From Peptococcaceae bacterium (GTDB lineage Bacteria; Bacillota; Desulfitobacteriia; Desulfitobacteriales; Syntrophobotulaceae): a stretch of DNA of 52,256 nt. Location: positions 1 to 52,256 of the forward strand of contig WRII01000013.1 of the NCBI GenBank assembly GCA_009782825.1, in the 5' to 3' direction. Within the stretch, counting starts at the first letter, position 1. Every line of letters starts with the position of its first letter. Positions 26,415-34,971 of this stretch are shown here, in pieces. Under the pieces are notes generated by a model, which saw only the letters and a list, made by a program, of their open reading frames with translations, made no database searches and was not told the origin of the DNA. The translations under genes were made by a program, and so were the position numbers.

Positions 26415-28991
26415 ATGGAAAACACCCATACTGAGACTCATACCCCCATTGATTCCCAAATCGAAAGAGCCCTGCAGGCTCTGGAACAGTTCATGTCCAT
26501 GACCCAGGAACAAGTAGACGCCATCGTCAAATCCATGGCCATGGCCGGGCTGAGCCGCCATATGGATCTGGCCCACGCGGCGATCCAAGAAACCGGGCGA
26601 GGTGTTTTTGAAGACAAAGTCACCAAAAACATTTTCGCCACTGAGTACATTTATCACAGCATCAAATACGAAAAAACCGTCGGTATTGTCGACGATAATG
26701 ATTATGAAGACTACGTGGAAGTGGCCGAACCTGTCGGCGTCATTGCCGCCGTGACCCCGGTCACCAATCCCACCTCCACCACCATGTTCAAGGCCATTAT
26801 CGCCCTCAAGACCCGCAACCCCATTATTTTTGCCTTTCATCCGGGAGCTCAGGCCTCCAGCAGCCTGGCCGCCCGCATCGTGCTGGACGCGGCCTTGGCG
26901 GCCGGAGCGCCCGCGGAGTGTATCCAATGGGTGGAACAGCCCTCCGTGGACGCCACCCGCTATCTGATGAACCACAAAGACATCGCCTTGGTGCTGGCCA
27001 CCGGAGGCAGCGGCATGGTCCGCGCGGCCTACAGCACAGGTAAACCCGCCTTGGGGGTAGGGCCCGGCAATGTTCCATGCTATATTGAGAAGACCGCCGA
27101 CGTGCCTCAGGCCTGTACAGATCTGATCCTGTCCAAGACTTTTGACAACGGCATGATCTGCGCGTCGGAACAGGCCGTCATTGTGGATCAGGCCATTGCG
27201 GACACTGTGGAAGAATATTTGCAGGAAAACGCCTGCTATTTTCTCAGTCCCGAAGAAATCGAAAAAGTCCAAAAAACAGCCATATCCCCCGACTTTGACG
27301 CCATAAGCCCGGATATCGTGGGCAAAAGCGCCTTTGAAATCGCCTCCCGTTCCGGGATTGAAGTGGGGGAGAATACGAAGATTCTGGTGGCGCCTTTAGA
27401 AGGTGTTGGCCCCGACTACCCTCTCTCCCGGGAAAAACTCAGCCCCATTCTGGCCTACTATGTTGTGCCCAGCACCGAAGACGGCCTCAAGCGGGCAGAA
27501 GAGATGGTTCACTTCGGCGGCATGGGACATTCCGCCGTCATTCACTCCTCGGATCAAGGGATCATTGAGGAATACTCCCGGCGCATGAAAACCGGCCGCA
27601 TTATTGTCAATTCTCCCTCCTCTCAGGGCGCCATTGGCGATATCTATAATACCAATATGCCCTCCCTGACCCTAGGCTGCGGCTCTTACGGACAAAACTC
27701 CACCACCTCCAATGTGACAGCCGTGAACCTGATCAACAAGAAAAAGGTTGCTATGAGAAGGGTGAACATGCAATGGTTTAAAATCCCATCCAAAATCTAT
27801 TTTGAATTTGAATCAGCTCAATACCTGGCAAAAATGCCTGACATCTCCCGGGCCTTCATTGTGACGGATACCATCATGGATGAGTTGGGTTATGTTAAGA
27901 AAATTCTTTACTATTTGCGCAAACGCCAACAGTATGCCCATTCGGAAGTCTTCACTGATGTAGAACCTGACCCCTCTATCGAAACAGTCATGCGGGGCGT
28001 GGCCGCCATGAACACCTATAAACCTGATGTCATCATCGCCTTGGGCGGCGGTTCCGTCATTGACGCCGCCAAGGCCATGTGGCTGTTCTATGAAAATCCG
28101 GAGATTGATTTTGACGCACTAACCCTGAAGTTCATGGACATACGCAAAAGAATCTACAAATACCCGTTCCTGGGTAAGAAGGCTCAAATGGTAGCTATCC
28201 CGACCACCAGCGGTACAGGATCCGAAGTCACCTCCTTCGCCGTGATCACAGACTCCCGCACCGGTACCAAATACCCTCTGGCCGACTACGAACTCACCCC
28301 CGACGTAGCTATCATTGACCCTGACTTTGTCATGTCCGTACCTCCGGCAGTTACCGCCGATACAGGACTCGACGTCCTCACCCATGCCATTGAAGCCTAC
28401 GTCTCCGTCATGGCCTCAGATTATACAGACGCCCTCGCCGTAAAAGCCGTCCAGATGGTATTTGACTCCCTTCCCACAGCCTATCGGGACGGCGCCAACC
28501 GCCAGGCCCGGGAAAAGATGCATAACGCGTCCACCATAGCCGGCATGGCCTTTACCAACGCCTTTCTCGGCCTCAATCACGCTATGGCCCATAAACTGGG
28601 CGCCGAATTCCGTCTGCCCCACGGCCGGGCTAACGCCATTTTGCTGCCTCACGTCATCGCCTACAACGCACAGAAACCTACCAAGTTCGCCACTTTTCCC
28701 AAGTATAGCTCCTTCCAGGCCGATGTGCGCTTTGCCGAAATCGCCCGCAGCCTTGGACTGCCCGCAGCCAGCAGCAGCGAAGGCGTGGCCAGTCTCATCA
28801 CAGCCATCCGCAAGCTCATGCAGCAGCTGGACATGCCGTCCCGCCTGGCGGATTGTGGGATTGAACAAACAGCGTACATGGCAAAAATCCCCGCCTTGGC
28901 CGAAAGAGCCTTCGAGGATCAGACCATTACCAGCAACCCACGGTTACCGCTGATTAAGGAAATCGAGGAGATTTACCAGGGAGCGTATTGA
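26415..28991 (+). CDS. adhE: Bifunctional acetaldehyde-CoA/alcohol dehydrogenase
   Basis: An 858-residue AdhE that reduces acetyl-CoA to ethanol in two NADH steps. The N-terminal aldehyde dehydrogenase (about 1-430) has GVIAAVTPVTNPTST and the catalytic Cys in NGMICASEQ. The C-terminal iron alcohol dehydrogenase (about 450-858) has GGGSVIDAAKAMW, TTSGTGSEVTSFAV and the metal-binding His residues in LNHAMAHKLGAEF and LPHGRANA. AAAGGAG precedes the ATG. The codon use is more GC-rich than the AT-rich 5' neighbour. Its last 48 bases overlap a toxin gene on the other strand. Confidence 0.96.
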   Translation: MENTHTETHTPIDSQIERALQALEQFMSMTQEQVDAIVKSMAMAGLSRHMDLAHAAIQETGRGVFEDKVTKNIFATEYIYHSIKYEKTVGIVDDNDYEDYVEVAEPVGVIAAVTPVTNPTSTTMFKAIIALKTRNPIIFAFHPGAQASSSLAARIVLDAALAAGAPAECIQWVEQPSVDATRYLMNHKDIALVLATGGSGMVRAAYSTGKPALGVGPGNVPCYIEKTADVPQACTDLILSKTFDNGMICASEQAVIVDQAIADTVEEYLQENACYFLSPEEIEKVQKTAISPDFDAISPDIVGKSAFEIASRSGIEVGENTKILVAPLEGVGPDYPLSREKLSPILAYYVVPSTEDGLKRAEEMVHFGGMGHSAVIHSSDQGIIEEYSRRMKTGRIIVNSPSSQGAIGDIYNTNMPSLTLGCGSYGQNSTTSNVTAVNLINKKKVAMRRVNMQWFKIPSKIYFEFESAQYLAKMPDISRAFIVTDTIMDELGYVKKILYYLRKRQQYAHSEVFTDVEPDPSIETVMRGVAAMNTYKPDVIIALGGGSVIDAAKAMWLFYENPEIDFDALTLKFMDIRKRIYKYPFLGKKAQMVAIPTTSGTGSEVTSFAVITDSRTGTKYPLADYELTPDVAIIDPDFVMSVPPAVTADTGLDVLTHAIEAYVSVMASDYTDALAVKAVQMVFDSLPTAYRDGANRQAREKMHNASTIAGMAFTNAFLGLNHAMAHKLGAEFRLPHGRANAILLPHVIAYNAQKPTKFATFPKYSSFQADVRFAEIARSLGLPAASSSEGVASLITAIRKLMQQLDMPSRLADCGIEQTAYMAKIPALAERAFEDQTITSNPRLPLIKEIEEIYQGAY

Positions 28992-29300
28992 GGTACTATT
29001 CAAGACTTGTTCGTAGTCCCGTTTTCCGTATAAAATTCTATACACCACAACCTTGGCATCAAACACCTTATAAAAGACGACGTAATCTCCGATACTCTGC
29101 ATTCGATATCCTTGGCGTGCCAACACCCCATCCGGCGCCAACGGGCACCGGTCAGGAAATTGCACAAGGGTCTCGATTTTATCCATGATCTCGTTTGTGA
29201 CCTCTAGGGCTTCCTGTTGATTATTTAAGGCAATATTACAATAAATATCGGCAATATCCCACCGGACAATAGGGAGAAGGTCCACCTTATATGTTGCCAT
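28944..29300 (-). CDS. RelE/ParE-family toxin
   Basis: A 118-residue toxin frame from ATG 29300: YKVDLLPIVRWDIADIYCNI, FPDRCPLAPD, YRMQSIGDYVVFYKV and VYRILYGKRDYEQVL are the ordered ParE/RelE blocks. Such toxins cut mRNA at the ribosome (RelE) or poison gyrase (ParE); which is unclear. The family normally ends about at DYEQVL; the last 18 residues here read into the 3' end of adhE on the opposite strand. Its start overlaps the antitoxin stop by 14 bp, which couples their translation. Confidence 0.85.
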   Translation of the reverse strand: MATYKVDLLPIVRWDIADIYCNIALNNQQEALEVTNEIMDKIETLVQFPDRCPLAPDGVLARQGYRMQSIGDYVVFYKVFDAKVVVYRILYGKRDYEQVLNSTSIRSLVNLLDFLNQR

Positions 29301-29556
29301 TATGCAGCTCCTGGACATAGTTTCGCACTTCATCCGTCGTATGTGTTTTCGCGCCCGAGTGGTACTGCTGCTCCGCTTCCATGAGCTTAAAGCGCAAGTC
29401 CATCATAGCTTCCCGCTTTTCGTAAGCGCCCATACTCATGATAACCAGCTCGCCCTCGCCGTTTTCTGTCAAATAAACGGGCTCCTCTCTCTCCTTACAA
29501 AGTCGTGTGATTTCACCAAGATCTGTGCGCAGAGCCGTTGTCGGCTTAATGAGCAT
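29287..29556 (-). CDS. Phd/YefM-family antitoxin
   Basis: An 89-residue antitoxin: the N-terminal DNA-binding part MLIKPTTALRTDLGEITRLC and EREEPVYLTENGEGELVIMS are characteristic of Phd/YefM, and the charged C-terminus would wrap the toxin. The ATG at 29556 is chosen over a longer frame because GGAGAG lies at the right distance and family members begin here. Two 16-base direct repeats upstream (29595-29630) are probably the autoregulatory operator. Confidence 0.88.
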   Translation of the reverse strand: MLIKPTTALRTDLGEITRLCKEREEPVYLTENGEGELVIMSMGAYEKREAMMDLRFKLMEAEQQYHSGAKTHTTDEVRNYVQELHNGNI

Positions 29557-29594
29557 ACTTATCACTCTCCATTCTTTTTGTGAATCTGATTTTA

Positions 29595-29630
29595 CTGTAA
29601 ATAGTCCAATTTTTCTGTGAAAAGTCCAAT
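29595..29630 (-). promoter_or_regulatory. Direct-repeat operator candidate of the Phd/ParE pair
   Basis: ctgtaaatagtccaat (29595-29610) and ctgtgaaaagtccaat (29615-29630) differ at two bases and are spaced 20 bp apart, two turns of the helix. They lie 39 bases before the antitoxin start, where Phd-type antitoxins bind. Confidence 0.55.
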
Positions 29631-29849
29631 AATCATTATGAGTCCATAGCAAATTGGCTATGAACTTAATTACAGCTCCTTACTATGTGTATATTTTAGC
29701 ATCCCGACTTGAGGTATGCAAGAACCTCGATATTATATATATTATATATTATATTCAGCAAAGCGATATTCAGCAAAGGATATTATAAGGTAAATTATAG
29801 GACTTATAGGATATTATAGTGATAGTCGCTTACGGACACAAAGCATCCC

Positions 29850-31040
29850 TTAAATAACAAACTCATCCAGAAGGTATGTGTACTTATTGAAATGATCCAA
29901 TATCTCAACTTCAGCCTCATTTAACTCTAACTCATCTATAATTTGCCCACGGGTCTTGTGTTTCAACTTTTTTCTGTGTATAAGAGCGACTAAAGTTCTG
30001 AGTTCGCCTTTGGAGATTCCGATGGCTTCACCTTTGGAGATCCCAATGGCTTCGCCTTTGGAGATCCCAATAGCTTCGCCTTCCAGCCTGCCTTCTTCCC
30101 GCTCTTCCAGCAAAACCTCTTCACTCAGCTTTAACATGAACCTCTCACTTCCTTCCACTTTGAGTAAAATTTCATCATCCAGAATGGCATCCATATACTC
30201 CATGATCAGTCGCCTTGAGAACTCGGTATCATATGTGGTGACAAAGGTGTCCAGGTCCTCATGTTTCTGAATGGATAGGAATGATTTTAATATAACCAAA
30301 TTTTCGGGTAACCCTTGTTCATCGCTGTCGAATATTTTGTTTAAGTTGACTTCATAAAGGGTAAGGAGATCGGTGTAGACTTCTTTCGTATCCACGTCTG
30401 TGGGTTGGATCTTGGCGATGGGGGCTACTCTGGGTGTGGTGTTGTTTTCGTAAATGAATGTGATGGAGACTTGTTTTAGTTTTTCGTAGCGGCAATCTTT
30501 GACTTCCTGTGCGGCAAGCTCTTTGGCGCCGTAATAGATGCTTCTGTTGCGATTGCGCTGTTTGAAATATTTTCGCTGCATATCCAGGGTATAAACCCGT
30601 GAGGTGGTGTCTTTTAAGAAAACGTCTACCCATATGCTGCTTTCAATGGCTTTTAGGATGTCGTTTCTATGCTCTACCAACGGGTCTGTGATCATGATGT
30701 CTTCGCCGATGACAGCGCGGATGACTGTTTCTGACAGGTCTTTGTGATAAAACATGATTGAGAAGATTCGCCTATTGGCGGGAATATAGACTTTATTGAC
30801 TGTGATTTCCTTGGCCTGGATCGCTGTCTTTAATCTGTTGTATAAAACCTGGTTTTTGTTGGCAGCGGACTGGAATATTCTTTTTAGTTTACTGCTATAT
30901 TCAGCGTAGTTGCCTAAGTTTGGCTTCTCTAAGTCTGTGTTGGGGTTCTTCTGGGATTGGCTTTCTACAGCGTCTACGGCGTTGGCATCTTCGTCATGTG
31001 AGGTTGGTATCTGCGTCTGTTTTGTCTGATTGTTTTTCAA
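29850..31040 (-). CDS. Rpn-type PD-(D/E)XK nuclease family protein
   Basis: A 396-residue protein of the Rpn/PDDEXK_2 (transposase-like nuclease) type. The core includes DPLVEHRNDILKAI and VYTLDMQRKYF, like the nuclease strands with the acidic residues, then a helical region and EEREEGRLEGEAIGISKGEA. The octapeptide GEAIGISK occurs three times near 335-360, a common tail in this family that varies in copy number. Relatives can cut DNA and promote recombination, and newer work links some to phage defence. It stands alone with its own promoter. Confidence 0.82.
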   Translation of the reverse strand: MKNNQTKQTQIPTSHDEDANAVDAVESQSQKNPNTDLEKPNLGNYAEYSSKLKRIFQSAANKNQVLYNRLKTAIQAKEITVNKVYIPANRRIFSIMFYHKDLSETVIRAVIGEDIMITDPLVEHRNDILKAIESSIWVDVFLKDTTSRVYTLDMQRKYFKQRNRNRSIYYGAKELAAQEVKDCRYEKLKQVSITFIYENNTTPRVAPIAKIQPTDVDTKEVYTDLLTLYEVNLNKIFDSDEQGLPENLVILKSFLSIQKHEDLDTFVTTYDTEFSRRLIMEYMDAILDDEILLKVEGSERFMLKLSEEVLLEEREEGRLEGEAIGISKGEAIGISKGEAIGISKGELRTLVALIHRKKLKHKTRGQIIDELELNEAEVEILDHFNKYTYLLDEFVI

Positions 31041-31398
31041 TCTTATCGCCTCTCATAACTGCGTTCTTTTCTATATCTCTTAGTAACTAAACGAATCAGT
31101 TTAGTGATATCATAGCATAATTGATGAATTCAATCAATCCAATCAATTCACACATCAATTCACACATCACTTCACACATCAATGCACATTCACACATCAG
31201 TGATGGCTGAATATTTATAGATACGTTAGGCATGCTTCATTTCAATCGACAATATATATAACCAACACAGGCTATATACCCAAACAGCTCATTTCTTATT
31301 TCTTCTTATAGCCCATACCCTATAAGGGCTGTAACTTATGGCTCTATAATGCTCCTTCCTTCATCATATTCTCATCAATAAAAGAGTAGGCGATAACA
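31041..31398. promoter_or_regulatory. Divergent gap: Rpn promoter, palindrome and tandem repeat
   Basis: No gene is visible. On the minus strand TTGATT (31132-31137) and TATGAT (31109-31114) form a sigma-A promoter with a 17-bp spacer for the Rpn gene. The palindrome ACTAAAC-n6-GTTTAGT (31086-31105) lies at the start of its transcript and may be an operator. A 12-bp repeat AATTCACACATC occurs about four times at 31145-31198. The remaining 200 bases are AT-rich without clear signals. Confidence 0.6.
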
Positions 31399-32124
31399 AT
31401 GCTGCAAAATATCAGACCCCACAATACTCTGGTACCTCAAGAAGAAGTCAACTTCTCTCAAAAAAAAGTTAGCTTCTCTCAAGACAGCTTAAGTTCCATC
31501 ATAAAAAACTCAATGACCAAGCAGGGCATCTCGTTACGGCACCTCAGCAGAGTCAGCGGCATCTCAAGCGCAAGCCTCTCTAAAATTCTCAACAATAAAC
31601 AGTCGGCTGGGATTCGCCACATTCAGTTGTTTGCCCGACATTTAAACATTCCTATTGAATACTTATTATCCTCCATTGGCATTGATATTGAAGCAGGAAA
31701 GGATAAGGATACTATTTTTATCTTAAATACCATCGAAGAACTGCTCACTTCCTTTGGCATCCAGATACATTCCCTCGTAGAAGAGATTCGGAAAGAGCTC
31801 AACAAATACGAGCACTATGCCCGAACCGAAGAGGGGAGAGAAATCATCCTGCAGCAGTTTGCGCCTAAGTTGGCAACTGTGAAAGGGGCAGGTATTGTCA
31901 TCGACAAGCTGACATCATTTTATCAGCGTTATTGCGCGGAAGAACTTGAGGATATGGAACGCGCCATCCTTGGAAGTGCTCTGCTTTACTTTACCCTCTC
32001 CCCGGATGTGATCCCGGATTATGCTTTTCCTTTGGGATATTTGGATGATGCTATTGCGGTTAATTTGGCGGCGCAGCGTCTTGGCCAGATCAAGATCACT
32101 GAAAGAATATCGACACCGCAATAA
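31399..32124 (+). CDS. XRE regulator with DUF1232 domain
   Basis: A 241-residue protein. Residues 25-95 form an XRE helix-turn-helix (MTKQGISLRHLSRVSGISSA, then SLSKILNNKQ). A charged helical linker follows. Residues 185-230 (LYFTLSPDVIPDYAFPLGYL, then DDAIAV) are DUF1232, usually a small membrane-associated domain of unknown role (YkvA-like). The fusion suggests a regulator sensing the domain's ligand or the membrane. The ribosome site is weak. Its end overlaps the YtaF gene on the other strand by 29 bp. Confidence 0.8.
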   Translation: MLQNIRPHNTLVPQEEVNFSQKKVSFSQDSLSSIIKNSMTKQGISLRHLSRVSGISSASLSKILNNKQSAGIRHIQLFARHLNIPIEYLLSSIGIDIEAGKDKDTIFILNTIEELLTSFGIQIHSLVEEIRKELNKYEHYARTEEGREIILQQFAPKLATVKGAGIVIDKLTSFYQRYCAEELEDMERAILGSALLYFTLSPDVIPDYAFPLGYLDDAIAVNLAAQRLGQIKITERISTPQ

Positions 32125-32845
32125 CCATTAACAAGCACCCGCTGATAACAGTTCCAAATTGACCCAAATTAAACTTTCCAATCTGCACCTTGCTCAGCTT
32201 AAGCCCACACGCTGTGCCCACCAGGATTGTAATAAAACTGGCCACAGCAGTTAACAGGGAAATAAGGAGGGGAGGGAAACCCAGAAGCCCGGCGCCAACA
32301 CCGTTGGTTAAGGCATTCGCCGAAAGGGCGATGCCCAGGAGCAGCGCTTCGAGAAGCCCAAGGGTACAAGAAGGGGTATTTGAAATATCCTGTTGGATAT
32401 CATGGGAGATAGGTCTGTTGATGTTATGAGAGATGGGGCTGTTGATATCTTGGTGGATACCTTTGTGGATATCTCTGTGGATACTGTGGATATCTTTGTG
32501 GATACTGTAGGGACTATTGACCTTTTTATTGCACTCGAATTCACCTAAAGCCTGGGTAATCTGTGGATCTTTTCCCTTTCGTGGAATGCCAAGGAAAATT
32601 AGGCGAATCCCAATAATAATCAGGATGAATGATCCAAGAAGACCCGGAAGTATGCCGGGAAGGATCTCCGATATCCACATACCGGCATAGATACCACATG
32701 CGCTGAAAACGAAACAAATAACAGCAATTAGGAGGTTTGAAAATGCCCCTATACGGATATTGCGAATCCCATAGGACAGGCTGACTCCCACATTATCCAA
32801 GTTGGAAGAAATGATTAATGCTGTTACAAATAACCATTGGCTCAT
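32096..32845 (-). CDS. ytaF: Sporulation membrane protein YtaF-like
   Basis: A 249-residue membrane protein related to YtaF and the MntP manganese exporter fold. About six helices are visible, with SSNLDNVGVSLSYGIRNIRI and SANALTNGVGAGLLG as the paired Asp/Asn motifs. Helices 3 and 4 are separated by a loop of about 60 residues rich in His, Ile and Asp (SIHRDIHKGIHQDI), made of tandem DNA repeats and unusual for the family. AAGGAG precedes the ATG. Presence fits a spore former, but YtaF function is undefined. Confidence 0.82.
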   Translation of the reverse strand: MSQWLFVTALIISSNLDNVGVSLSYGIRNIRIGAFSNLLIAVICFVFSACGIYAGMWISEILPGILPGLLGSFILIIIGIRLIFLGIPRKGKDPQITQALGEFECNKKVNSPYSIHKDIHSIHRDIHKGIHQDINSPISHNINRPISHDIQQDISNTPSCTLGLLEALLLGIALSANALTNGVGAGLLGFPPLLISLLTAVASFITILVGTACGLKLSKVQIGKFNLGQFGTVISGCLLMVIAVSIFFQ

Positions 32846-32995
32846 AATGGATCGCTCCTTTATGTATATTTCTCATCTCTGTTTCTGTTTCCTTACATTA
32901 GTATATTGTTCGGAAGGGGAAACGGTGTGTTTGGAAACATATTTCAATTAGGGACTGCATTAATTATGTATGAGAACAAGGCAAGGGAGCTGTCA

Positions 32996-33040
32996 CAGAA
33001 AAGACAAAAACACGAAGAACTCGCATTTTTGTCTTTTCTG
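32996..33040 (-). terminator. Terminator hairpin after the NrfD-type gene
   Basis: A 15-bp perfect stem (cagaaaagacaaaaa and complement) with a 15-nt loop, about 65 bases past the stop of the membrane subunit at 33106. On the minus strand the stem's descending arm ends in T-rich sequence. Confidence 0.55.
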
Positions 33041-33105
33041 CACAAACGTTATTCATTTTTATTGTATCACTTATTCGCCTTGCGGCACCCCTTTGCAACA
33101 GCCCC

Positions 33106-34281
33106 CTATAAAACCTTGTTCCCTTTCTCATGAATCTTGTTGAAAAGGATTCCTATAAGGACAAGCGCAGCGCCAACAGGCAGCAGCATAAGCACCCATT
33201 CCGTGAAGGAGGGGACATAACTCCAAAATGTCTCAAAGGACGAAGACCCTTCCGTGAATGTCCCGGTCGCAATCGGGTAAGGCCACAGATTACCGCCAAC
33301 ATCCAAGGTTAATCCATATGTGTTAAAGGCGGGGGCCAGAACCAAAAGTCTGTGAACAAACCCGCCCAGAACCACAGCGATGCCCGCGCCAAAGCTGAAC
33401 CAAAACTGACCGGCATACTTCTTCGTCCCGTAGATGGCTATTGCGCCAATGGATACAATAAACTCCAGCACAAACAGCCCTCCATATTTGCCGAACAGAA
33501 GCGAAATCAATTGCTGGTTTGCCGGAACCTGACTCCCTATAAAGGGCAGAAGTTCCAAAAGCGTTACAAATAAATGCGCCACAAGACATATGATCACGAT
33601 TCTTCCTATGCGGGTATAAGCCTTTTCATTTTCCTGCATGTTCTTTTTGCCGAAATACAGCAAGGAAAACAGGAACACGACACTGCCGCCAAGAGCGAAT
33701 GTCGCCACCATGGAGTCCACAACGAACATAACTGAACTCCACCAATCATGGGAGGGTTGTGTGGCAAAGAGCAGCGCCGCAATTAATGGCATGGTCAGGG
33801 ATACCGGCAAGGCCACATAGGCCACTTTTTTGTGAAGCGCCTCTGAATTTTCCTTTTTCGTTAATTGGAAAAATACTGCCAGAACAGCAACCACAAGGAA
33901 GATGGCCACCATCATCATCTCCCATAACATCGGAGACATGAGGTTGGGCGTGATCAATACCCGGTAAAGCCGTGAAGCCATCCCCATATCGGACAGAATG
34001 GCCAAGACCGCGGCCACGCCGCCGGCCAGAGCAGTGGCTGCGGCAATGGGAGCCAAGGGTCTTAACTCATTTCCTTTGAGCACATAAGCCAGAGAAAACA
34101 CCAGTAACCCCCCGGCTGCCACACCAATGAAAAATTCAAAACTGGCAACGTAGTTGCCCCACGGAAACGAGTTGCTCAGATTGGTAACATTAAGACCCAC
34201 CATACCCTGATAGACCCAAGCCATGACACCAATTGCGAACGCGGCAAGACCGCATAATAATATTCTTCTATAATTATTCAT
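33106..34281 (-). CDS. NrfD/PsrC-type membrane subunit of a molybdo-reductase
   Basis: A 391-residue integral membrane protein with about ten helices, of the NrfD/PsrC/DmsC-like group that oxidises menaquinol and passes electrons to an FeS subunit. Features include the N-terminal helix AFAIGVMAWVYQGMVGLNVT, FPWGNYVASFEFFIGVAAGG, typical of NrfD-like proteins, and GFVHRLLVLAPAFNTYG near the end. It has no haem motif. Third gene of an A-B-C operon, starting 12 bases after the FeS gene, with GGGGGTGA as ribosome site. Confidence 0.9.
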   Translation of the reverse strand: MNNYRRILLCGLAAFAIGVMAWVYQGMVGLNVTNLSNSFPWGNYVASFEFFIGVAAGGLLVFSLAYVLKGNELRPLAPIAAATALAGGVAAVLAILSDMGMASRLYRVLITPNLMSPMLWEMMMVAIFLVVAVLAVFFQLTKKENSEALHKKVAYVALPVSLTMPLIAALLFATQPSHDWWSSVMFVVDSMVATFALGGSVVFLFSLLYFGKKNMQENEKAYTRIGRIVIICLVAHLFVTLLELLPFIGSQVPANQQLISLLFGKYGGLFVLEFIVSIGAIAIYGTKKYAGQFWFSFGAGIAVVLGGFVHRLLVLAPAFNTYGLTLDVGGNLWPYPIATGTFTEGSSSFETFWSYVPSFTEWVLMLLPVGAALVLIGILFNKIHEKGNKVL

Positions 34282-34293
34282 CTGTTCACCCCC

Positions 34294-34971
34294 TTATACT
34301 GCCGTTTTTTTAACGGAGACATAGTAGACCTTCGGCTGTGTATTCTGGGCTTCCAACAGCCGGTACATCGGTTTTTCCTGAATAAGCTTGCTGACTTTGG
34401 AGTCCGGATTGTCGAAATCTCCAAAGAACCTGGCTCTGCCGGTACAAGACTGAACACAGGCCGGATCCTCGCCTTCCTGCGTATATTGCACGCAGAATGT
34501 GCATTTTTCCACAACACCCGTGGGGCGGTGCCGGGTATAAATGAGCCGCCGGCCTTCTACGACGTCATCGGGGTAACCGTATTCGTAACCGTCACCGAGT
34601 ATACTTTTGAGTTTCTTGGGATCTTTCCAGTTGAACTGACGAACATTATAAGGGCAGGCCACTATACAATAACGACATCCGATACAGCGGTCATAATCCA
34701 CAAGCACCACACCATGGCTGTTCGTATACGTGGCCCCTGTCGGGCAGACTTTTTGACAGGAAGGGTTATCACACATCTGACAGGAAACAGGCAGATAGTC
34801 CATCCTGAGTTCTCCTTTGCGGTCAACAGCAGTTTGGTGGGTTGGAGCCCCTTGGGTAAAGACACGGTTCCACCACGTGCCGGGCGGCTGGCTGTTGTGC
34901 ATATGGCAGCTGACCATACACGTCTGACATCCGATACATCTATCCAAATCAATGACCATTCCATAACGCAT
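34294..34971 (-). CDS. Four-cluster ferredoxin subunit of a molybdo-reductase
   Basis: A 225-residue DmsB/PsrB-type electron carrier. Cys groups are CIGCQTCMVSC, CQMCDNPSCQKVC, CIGCRYCIVAC and CTFCVQY..CVQSC, giving four [4Fe-4S] sites. It has no signal peptide and would be exported bound to the Tat-bearing catalytic subunit. Its ATG overlaps the stop of that gene by one base (TAATG), so translation is coupled. It hands electrons from the NrfD-type subunit to the Mo subunit. Confidence 0.94.
   Translation of the reverse strand: MRYGMVIDLDRCIGCQTCMVSCHMHNSQPPGTWWNRVFTQGAPTHQTAVDRKGELRMDYLPVSCQMCDNPSCQKVCPTGATYTNSHGVVLVDYDRCIGCRYCIVACPYNVRQFNWKDPKKLKSILGDGYEYGYPDDVVEGRRLIYTRHRPTGVVEKCTFCVQYTQEGEDPACVQSCTGRARFFGDFDNPDSKVSKLIQEKPMYRLLEAQNTQPKVYYVSVKKTAV

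Noticed and set aside
26334..27272. 312-residue minus-strand frame opposite adhE
   Set aside because: It is Gly/His/Asp-rich, an antisense artefact of GC-rich adhE codons. The plus strand carries all AdhE catalytic motifs.
32846..33105. Small 98-residue plus-strand gene in the gap before the NrfD-type gene
   Set aside because: The frame is mostly low-information, spans the strong terminator hairpin at 32996-33040 and has no ribosome site.
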